The notes under the pieces were generated by a model that was not told the DNA's origin, did no database searches, and saw nothing but the letters and a program-made list of their open reading frames with translations. This document shows, piece by piece, positions 57,597 to 64,000 of a stretch of DNA of 64,000 nucleotides. This DNA is from Mannheimia granulomatis (lineage in GTDB: Bacteria > Pseudomonadota > Gammaproteobacteria > Enterobacterales > Pasteurellaceae), in contig NZ_CP016614.1 of NCBI RefSeq assembly GCF_013377255.1, forward strand, positions 370,001 to 434,000, in the 5' to 3' direction. The first letter of the stretch is position 1. Every line of letters begins with the position of its first letter. Position numbers and translations under genes: made by a program.

Positions 57597-58313
57597 CTAT
57601 GCTGCTAATGCTTTGCGTTGGGCTTCAACCAGCTGGGCAATACCTTGTTTCGCGAGATCTAATAAGGTGAGAAGCTCTTCGTGGGAGAATGGTTCACCCT
57701 CAGCCGTGCCTTGCACTTCGACCAATCTGCCGTCTTCGACCATTACCACGTTCATATCCGTTTCAGCGTTGGAATCTTCCACATATTCTAAATCACATAC
57801 CGCTTGCCCATCTACAATACCGACTGAAATGGCGGCGACTAAGCCTTTCATTGGGTTGGTTTTAAGTGTGCCATCAGCCACTAATTTATTCATTGCGTCG
57901 TGTAGAGCGACACAGGCTCCGGTAATGGAAGCTGTACGGGTGCCACCGTCTGCTTGGATAACATCACAATCGACGGTAATAGTGCGTTCGCCTAAGGCTT
58001 TGAGATCAACTACTGCACGTAAAGAACGGGCAATCAGGCGTTGAATTTCCATCGTACGACCGCCTTGTTTGCCTTTTGCCGCCTCACGTTGGGTACGGGA
58101 GTGGGTGGCACGTGGCAGCATACCATATTCTGCGGTTACCCAGCCTTGTTGCTGGCCTTTGAGAAAACGTGGTACGGTTTCTTCCACCGTGGCATTACAT
58201 AAGACTTTAGTATCGCCAAATTCAATTAACACTGAACCTTCAGCATAACGGGTGTAGTTACGGGTAATTTTAACTTGTCTGACTTGATTAATTTCTCGAT
58301 TATTTGGACGCAT
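57597..58313 (-). CDS. rph: Ribonuclease PH
   Basis: RNase PH is a phosphate-dependent 3'-5' exoribonuclease that trims tRNA 3' ends. The 238-residue protein (E. coli 238) starts [20 protein letters not shown], and carries the [30 protein letters not shown] and [18 protein letters not shown] motifs for phosphate and RNA binding. The tail is full length, unlike the frameshifted E. coli K-12 gene. It is divergent from yicC across about 130 bases. Confidence 0.97.
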   Translation of the reverse strand: MRPNNREINQVRQVKITRNYTRYAEGSVLIEFGDTKVLCNATVEETVPRFLKGQQQGWVTAEYGMLPRATHSRTQREAAKGKQGGRTMEIQRLIARSLRAVVDLKALGERTITVDCDVIQADGGTRTASITGACVALHDAMNKLVADGTLKTNPMKGLVAAISVGIVDGQAVCDLEYVEDSNAETDMNVVMVEDGRLVEVQGTAEGEPFSHEELLTLLDLAKQGIAQLVEAQRKALAA

Positions 58314-58390
58314 TTTCTTTTCCTTTTCTTTAAAATTTTTACCATTTTAGCAAAGAAAACAGTAGAATGTGGTTTTTCTTTAGCAAGATT

Positions 58391-58416
58391 CATAGGGGCG
58401 GAATATTTTCCACCCA
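58391..58416. repeat. Weak copy of the GGGGCGG palindrome upstream of yicC
   Basis: CATAGGGGCGGAATATTTTCCACCC has GGGCGGAA and TTCCACCC arms with one mismatch. It shares TAGGGGCGG with the element at 40674 but lies upstream of a gene. Confidence 0.5.
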
Positions 58417-58442
58417 ATAATATAAAAATACAAGGAATAACA

Positions 58443-59306
58443 ATGATTTATAGTATGACAGCTTTTTCCCATTTGGAATTGAAAAAAGAATGGGGAAATG
58501 CGGTATGGGAAATTCGCTCGGTAAACCAACGTTTTTTAGAAACCTATTTCCGCCTGCCGGAACAGTTTCGTAATTTGGAAATGACTTTGCGTGAACGTCT
58601 GCGTGCAACGCTAACCCGTGGCAAAGTAGAATGTAGTTTACGCATTGATTTAAGCAAAACTCAAAACAGCGAAATTGTGTTAAATAAAGGCTATGCTGAG
58701 CAGGTAATTCAATCACTAAAATGGATTAAAGAAACCGCTAACGAAGGTGAAATCAACCTAGTGGATGTGCTACGTTTTCCGGGAGTAGTGGATAATGAGA
58801 GCCAAGATTTAGACCAAATCGCTCAAGATTTATTAGCCGGCTTTGAGCAAATTTTAGCGGATTTTATTGCGATGCGTGCCAGAGAAGGCGAGAACGTGCA
58901 AAACCTGATTCAGCAACGTTTAGATGCTATTTCGGTGGAGGCAGCGAAAGTCCAATCGTTAATGCCTGAAATTCTGCAATGGCAGAAAGAACGCTTACAA
59001 CAACGTTTTGATGAACTGAATTTACAACTCGACCCGCAACGTTTAGAGCAAGAAATGGTGTTATTAGCCCAACGTGTTGATGTGGCGGAAGAACTAGACC
59101 GCTTGCAACTGCACGTGAAAGAAACTGGCAATATATTGAAAAAAGGTGGAGCAGTTGGGCGGAAATTAGATTTTATGATGCAAGAGCTGAACCGTGAATC
59201 TAACACGCTTGCCTCGAAATCCATTAATGCGGAAGTGACCAATTCTGCGGTGGAGCTTAAAGTGTTAATTGAGCAAATGCGTGAGCAAATTCAGAATTTA
59301 GAGTAG
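58443..59306 (+). CDS. yicC: YicC family endoribonuclease-like protein
   Basis: YicC proteins are implicated in RNA turnover; the E. coli protein has been reported to promote degradation of the small RNA RyhB and to act as an endoribonuclease. The 287-residue protein has the same length as E. coli YicC. It begins MIYSMTAFSHLELKKEWGNAV, has EIRSVNQRFLETYFRLPEQFR, and ends with the conserved C-terminal domain GRKLDFMMQELNRESNTLASK. ACAAGGAATAACA precedes the ATG; an upstream frame opening at 58275 is not used. It is divergent from rph, as in E. coli. Confidence 0.94.
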   Translation: MIYSMTAFSHLELKKEWGNAVWEIRSVNQRFLETYFRLPEQFRNLEMTLRERLRATLTRGKVECSLRIDLSKTQNSEIVLNKGYAEQVIQSLKWIKETANEGEINLVDVLRFPGVVDNESQDLDQIAQDLLAGFEQILADFIAMRAREGENVQNLIQQRLDAISVEAAKVQSLMPEILQWQKERLQQRFDELNLQLDPQRLEQEMVLLAQRVDVAEELDRLQLHVKETGNILKKGGAVGRKLDFMMQELNRESNTLASKSINAEVTNSAVELKVLIEQMREQIQNLE

Positions 59307-59315
59307 GAATAAACT

Positions 59316-60200
59316 ATGAAATGTGAATGCAACCAAATTATTGAGTCTTATCCAAAGCTCTGCGTGCTGCTTGCTCAGTATCGCTTAATTGAAATGGCGG
59401 GGGCTGATGCTGAGAAATACCTACAAGGGCAATTGACCTGCGATGTAACCAAACTGGCGGTGGGCGATCACACCTTAACCAGCCATTGCGATCCGAAAGG
59501 TAAAATGAGTTCACTTTTCCGCTTATACCGTGCGGAACAAGAAAAATTTATTGCGGTGATTCACCAAAGCCTTTTGCCGGAAGCCTTAACGCAACTTAAA
59601 AAATATGCGGTGTTTTCAAAAATCACTTTTAGTGAATTAGATACCCCAATTTATGGCGTAGCTGCTGAGCAAGTTGCAAAATTAAGTGAAATTTTAACCG
59701 CTTTAACCATAAGTGAAGGACAAAAAAGAGCCTTCGTTTGGGGTGAAACTCTCGAAACTAATGCTGATGAAAGCCTTTGGACGTTAATGGACATTCAAGA
59801 CGGCATTCCTGTGTTAGTGAAGGAAAATCAATTTGAATTGATTCCACAAGCGGCGAATTTACAACAGATTGAAGCCGCGATTTCATTCACCAAAGGCTGC
59901 TATATCGGGCAAGAAACGGTGGCTCGTGCAAAATACCGTGGGGCAAATAAGCGAGCGTTGTTTACCCTTGCGGGGCAATATGAAGGCGAAATTTCACTCC
60001 CTGAGCCAGCCTCTGCGGTAGAAATGCAACTAGGCGAAAATTGGCGGGCAACAGGCACAATTTTAGCTTGTGCGACTCATAAAAATACCCTTTGGGTGCA
60101 AGTTGTGTTAAATAAAGAGGTAGAAACGGAAACCCAATTCCGAGTCAATGGGGTAAATTTGAAAATTGTCGAACTGCCTTATAGCTTGGAAGAAGAGTAG
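59316..60200 (+). CDS. ygfZ: tRNA-modifying protein YgfZ (folate-binding)
   Basis: YgfZ is a folate-dependent protein needed for activity of some Fe-S enzymes such as MiaB. The 294-residue protein has a GcvT-like fold with the signature KGCYIGQET (193-201), containing the essential Cys195, and MAGADAEKYLQGQLTCDV near the N-terminus. It starts nine bases after yicC on the same strand. Confidence 0.94.
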   Translation: MKCECNQIIESYPKLCVLLAQYRLIEMAGADAEKYLQGQLTCDVTKLAVGDHTLTSHCDPKGKMSSLFRLYRAEQEKFIAVIHQSLLPEALTQLKKYAVFSKITFSELDTPIYGVAAEQVAKLSEILTALTISEGQKRAFVWGETLETNADESLWTLMDIQDGIPVLVKENQFELIPQAANLQQIEAAISFTKGCYIGQETVARAKYRGANKRALFTLAGQYEGEISLPEPASAVEMQLGENWRATGTILACATHKNTLWVQVVLNKEVETETQFRVNGVNLKIVELPYSLEEE

Positions 60201-60207
60201 AAAAACA

Positions 60208-60240
60208 AACGGTCATATTTTGAAATATGACCGTTTTTTA
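60208..60240. terminator. Bidirectional terminator between ygfZ and yfhL
   Basis: AAACGGTCATATTT and AAATATGACCGTTT form a long stem with a small loop and A/T-runs on both sides. It separates the convergent ygfZ and yfhL; the arms resemble degenerate uptake signals. Confidence 0.85.
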
Positions 60241-60498
60241 TATTTTGTCTGGATGTTGAATCAGCACAAAACGTTCCCAAAGTTGTTCTTCAGTTTCCTC
60301 ATTATCGGGATCTTTTACAATACAATTAGTGATAGGACAAACCTTCTGACAAGTTGGTTTTTCATAATGTCCTACACACTCTGTGCACAAAACAGGATCG
60401 ATAATATAAATATCATTCCCTACCGAAATCGCCTCATTTGGGCACTCCGGCAAACACATATCACAGTTTGTACACTTGTGAGTAATTAATAACGCCAT
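60238..60498 (-). CDS. yfhL: YfhL family 4Fe-4S dicluster ferredoxin
   Basis: A small electron carrier of 86 residues, the same length as E. coli YfhL. It holds two 4Fe-4S sites: Cys9, Cys12, Cys15 and Cys19, and Cys38, Cys41, Cys50 and Cys54, with a longer insert in the second motif as is typical for YfhL. YfhL has been linked to tRNA hydroxylation by TrhP in E. coli. The ATG at 60498 is chosen over a frame beginning 111 bases upstream, which lies in the hairpin-rich region. Confidence 0.9.
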   Translation of the reverse strand: MALLITHKCTNCDMCLPECPNEAISVGNDIYIIDPVLCTECVGHYEKPTCQKVCPITNCIVKDPDNEETEEQLWERFVLIQHPDKI

Positions 60499-60528
60499 AT
60501 TTCGCTTGAATAAAGATGAAAAAATTAA

Positions 60529-60635
60529 ACAAGCGGTAGGATTTACTCGCTTCGCTCGCACTTCGTGCCATCGGCAAAAGCCGATGTTCAAACGCAAGCG
60601 TTTGTGCAAAAAAATTTACAAAATCGACCGCTTGT
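60529..60635. repeat. Hairpin array flanked by inverted uptake signals
   Basis: ACAAGCGGT (60529-60537) and ACCGCTTGT (60627-60635) face each other. Between them lie three consecutive perfect hairpins: GCAC-TTC-GTGC (60558-60568), CATCGGC-AAAA-GCCGATG (60569-60586) and CAAACGC-AA-GCGTTTG (60589-60604). No gene overlaps; yfhL lies to the left and rbsD to the right. Confidence 0.8.
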
Positions 60636-60664
60636 CACTTAATGCTGCTTATTATAAAACAAAA

Positions 60665-60686
60665 AAATTTGAACTACTTCACATTT
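60665..60686 (+). promoter_or_regulatory. Candidate CRP site of the rbs operon
   Basis: AAATTTGA-ACTACT-TCACATTT matches the 22-base CRP consensus at all but one of the 16 defined positions. It is about 105 bases before rbsD, consistent with cAMP control of ribose use. Confidence 0.72.
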
Positions 60687-60732
60687 TTGATATTTGGTGG
60701 TTTATTGTTGAGGAAAAATTTCTTATGCTTTT

Positions 60733-60748
60733 ATCGAAACGTTTCGAT
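60733..60748 (+). promoter_or_regulatory. RbsR-type operator
   Basis: ATCGAAACGTTTCGAT is a perfect 16-bp palindrome with the central CGAAACGTTTCG of LacI-family RbsR operators. It lies 43 bases before rbsD, where a repressor would block transcription initiation. Confidence 0.8.
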
Positions 60749-60790
60749 TATTAATTTAACCAGATAATGGAGCGTAAAAGGAGAAATTAG

Positions 60791-61210
60791 ATGAAAAAGA
60801 CGGTAAATCTTAATGCACAACTTTCACATTGTATTGCAACACTCGGACATACAGATAGTCTGGTAGTTTGTGATGCAGGTTTGCCGATTCCACAATCGGT
60901 AGAGCGGATCGACCTTGCATTAACTGAAGGAGTACCAAGTTTTTTGCAGACTTTTGATGTGGTTGTAAGTGAAATGTTTATTGAAAAAGTGCTATTGGCA
61001 GAAGAAATTAAACAGAAAAATCCGGATATTTTATCTACTCTTTTGGAGCGTTTACAAAAATTGGAACAAGCACAGAAAAATCAGATTCAAATTGATTATG
61101 TAAACCACGAAATATTTAAAGAGTATACACAAGGTAGCAAAGCAATTGTGCGTAGCGGTGAATGTTCTCCTTATGCGAACATCATTTTATATTCGGGTGT
61201 ACCGTTTTAA
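60791..61210 (+). CDS. rbsD: D-ribose pyranase
   Basis: RbsD interconverts the pyran and furan forms of ribose so that the kinase can use it. The 139-residue protein (E. coli 139) has [17 protein letters not shown] with His20 and Asp28 in the active site, and ends [20 protein letters not shown]. First gene of rbsDACB, preceded by a CRP-like site and an RbsR-type operator. AAAAGGAGAAATTAG is the ribosome-binding site. Confidence 0.97.
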   Translation: MKKTVNLNAQLSHCIATLGHTDSLVVCDAGLPIPQSVERIDLALTEGVPSFLQTFDVVVSEMFIEKVLLAEEIKQKNPDILSTLLERLQKLEQAQKNQIQIDYVNHEIFKEYTQGSKAIVRSGECSPYANIILYSGVPF

Positions 61211-61216
61211 GGTGGA

Positions 61217-62710
61217 ATGATGGAAACCTTGTTGAATATGAATGGGATAGATAAATCTTTCCCGGGGGTGAAGGCTTTGAATAATGCCTGTCTTTCTGTC
61301 TATGCAGGCAGAGTAATGGCATTAATGGGCGAAAATGGGGCCGGTAAATCGACCTTAATGAAAGTCTTAACCGGCATTTATAGCAAAGATGCCGGCTCAA
61401 TTTGCTATTTAGGGAAAGATATTACTTTTAAAGGCCCTAAACATTCTCAAGAAGCCGGCATTAGTATTATTCACCAAGAACTCAACTTAGTCGGCAATTT
61501 AACTATTGCAGAAAATATTTTCTTAGGGCGTGAATTTAGAACGGCTTGGGGAGCAGTGGATTGGAAAAAAATGTATGCAGAGGCTGATAAATTATTGGCT
61601 CGTTTAGGGGTAAAACATAGTAGCCACCAACTTTGTTCGGAGCTTTCTATTGGCGAGCAACAGATGGTTGAAATTGCCAAAGCCCTGAGTTTTGAATCTA
61701 AAGTCATCATTATGGATGAGCCGACAGACGCTCTAACCGATACTGAAACAGAAGCGTTATTTAAGGTGATTCGTGAACTAAAAACAGAAAACCGTGGCAT
61801 TGTGTATATTTCTCACCGCTTAAAAGAGATTTTTGAGATTTGCGATGATGTGACCGTGCTGAGAGACGGGCAATTTATTGGTGAGAAAGTGGTGGCGGAT
61901 ATTGATGAAGATCAGCTGATTGAAATGATGGTTGGCCGCCGTTTGGAAGAGCAGTATCCCCATTTAGAGCAAGAGCGTGGTGAGCTACTGCTAGAAGTGA
62001 AAAATTTAAGTGGCAGTGGCGTGAATAATGTCTCTTTCCAACTGCATAAAGGTGAAATTGTTGGTATCTCCGGCTTAATGGGGGCAGGGCGGACTGAATT
62101 AATGAAAGTGCTTTATGGGGCATTGCCAAAAACGGTGGGAACCATTGAGTTAAAAGGTAAAGTGATTTCAAATAGTTGCCCGCAAGACGGTTTAAATAAC
62201 GGCATTGTTTATGTATCAGAAGATCGTAAAGGCGATGGGCTGATTTTAGGGATGTCTGTTAAAGAGAATATGTCTTTAACTTCATTAGATCATTTCTCGA
62301 AAGCTGGTTCGATTCGCCATGATGCAGAAAGATTAGCGGTAGATGATTTTATTACGATGTTTAATATCAAAACCCCAAGCCGTGAACAGCCAATTGGCTT
62401 GCTTTCCGGTGGCAATCAACAAAAAGTTGCGATTGCAAAAGGGTTAATGACACGTCCGAATATCTTGATTTTAGACGAGCCGACTCGTGGTGTAGATGTA
62501 GGGGCGAAAAAAGAGATTTATCAATTAATCAATGAATTTAAAAAAGACGGATTGAGTATTTTAATGGTGTCATCAGATATGCCAGAAGTGTTGGGAATGA
62601 GTGATCGCATTCTGGTGATGCACGAGGGCAAAATTAGTGCAGAATTTTCTCGAGCTGAGGCAACACAAGAAAAATTACTCTCCGCAGCTATTGGCAAAAC
62701 TGCGATTTAA
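61217..62710 (+). CDS. rbsA: Ribose ABC transporter ATP-binding protein RbsA
   Basis: Energy subunit of the high-affinity ribose importer. The 497-residue protein has two fused ATPase domains: GENGAGKS (38-45), [15 protein letters not shown] and MDEPTDALT in the first, and the degenerate sugar-transporter second half with [26 protein letters not shown] and [13 protein letters not shown]. The start could be the second ATG (61220). Begins six bases after rbsD. Confidence 0.96.
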   Translation: MMETLLNMNGIDKSFPGVKALNNACLSVYAGRVMALMGENGAGKSTLMKVLTGIYSKDAGSICYLGKDITFKGPKHSQEAGISIIHQELNLVGNLTIAENIFLGREFRTAWGAVDWKKMYAEADKLLARLGVKHSSHQLCSELSIGEQQMVEIAKALSFESKVIIMDEPTDALTDTETEALFKVIRELKTENRGIVYISHRLKEIFEICDDVTVLRDGQFIGEKVVADIDEDQLIEMMVGRRLEEQYPHLEQERGELLLEVKNLSGSGVNNVSFQLHKGEIVGISGLMGAGRTELMKVLYGALPKTVGTIELKGKVISNSCPQDGLNNGIVYVSEDRKGDGLILGMSVKENMSLTSLDHFSKAGSIRHDAERLAVDDFITMFNIKTPSREQPIGLLSGGNQQKVAIAKGLMTRPNILILDEPTRGVDVGAKKEIYQLINEFKKDGLSILMVSSDMPEVLGMSDRILVMHEGKISAEFSRAEATQEKLLSAAIGKTAI

Positions 62711-62725
62711 AATTAAGGTGTTTTT

Positions 62726-64000
<1,275 letters not shown>

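Noticed and set aside
58275..58442. N-terminal extension of yicC
   Set aside because: E. coli-length protein starts at 58443 with a good ribosome-binding site; the extension covers the rph promoter and a repeat.

Overview
The window is a chromosomal segment of a Pasteurellaceae bacterium. Two things point there: many copies of the DNA-uptake signal core ACAAGCGGT (both orientations, often as inverted pairs), and a gene set closest to Haemophilus/Actinobacillus/Mannheimia. The ACAAGCGGT form is the Actinobacillus pleuropneumoniae-type signal, so the source is more likely in the Actinobacillus/Mannheimia/Bibersteinia side of the family than in Haemophilus influenzae. I cannot name the species.

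Layout. 1-2220: end of an rRNA operon (23S 3' part, 5S, terminator). 2417-4849: hemH, rpmH-rnpA-yidD and erpA. 4934-13647: a lipopolysaccharide/O-antigen locus (wzz, GT52 sialyltransferase, polymerase-like membrane protein, two GT2 enzymes, WbaP-type initiating transferase, dTDP-glucose dehydratase, and convergent waaL), with a strikingly AT-rich three-gene block at 6122-9224. 13804-14400: a lone Uma2-type nuclease-fold gene. 14528-18673: the macromolecular synthesis operon rpsU-dnaG-rpoD. 18775-29084: envelope lipoproteins and housekeeping genes (menA, trmO, SIMPL protein, aqpZ, slyD, ilvA, glmM, rpiA, serA). 29170-32542 on the minus strand: small outer-membrane protein, arcA, a metallophosphoesterase and nadR. 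32814-41473: ribF-ileS, a cyclase-family hydrolase, a secreted tannase/feruloyl-esterase-like protein, pssA and rlmB. 41548-49568 on the minus strand: a complete peptide/nickel-type ABC importer with a fused double ATPase, a NAGPA-domain periplasmic protein, a Phd/PIN toxin-antitoxin pair and prfC. 49791-52539: a lipoprotein PBP7-like endopeptidase, pth and ychF. 52844-57524: lactate permease plus lutABC. 57597-60498: rph, yicC, ygfZ, yfhL. 60529-64000: control region and first four genes of a ribose operon, rbsDACB, cut by the window end.

How it fits together. The LPS locus reads as a Wzy-type block-transfer system that builds a short sialylated oligosaccharide on undecaprenyl phosphate and hands it to lipid A-core through WaaL. 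It resembles what I recall of the H. influenzae hmg locus, but no flippase gene is visible. The lactate and ribose operons each have a good CRP-like site upstream, and ribose also has a perfect LacI-family operator. Several terminators are built from inverted pairs of uptake signals.

No CRISPR array, prophage, insertion sequence or tRNA was seen. I found no clear wholly new system. The best candidates for a second look are the AT-rich sialylation cassette, the secreted tannase-like esterase, the nadR-metallophosphoesterase pair, the unassigned ABC importer with its NAGPA neighbour, and a dispersed CGTAGGGGCGGG palindromic repeat.
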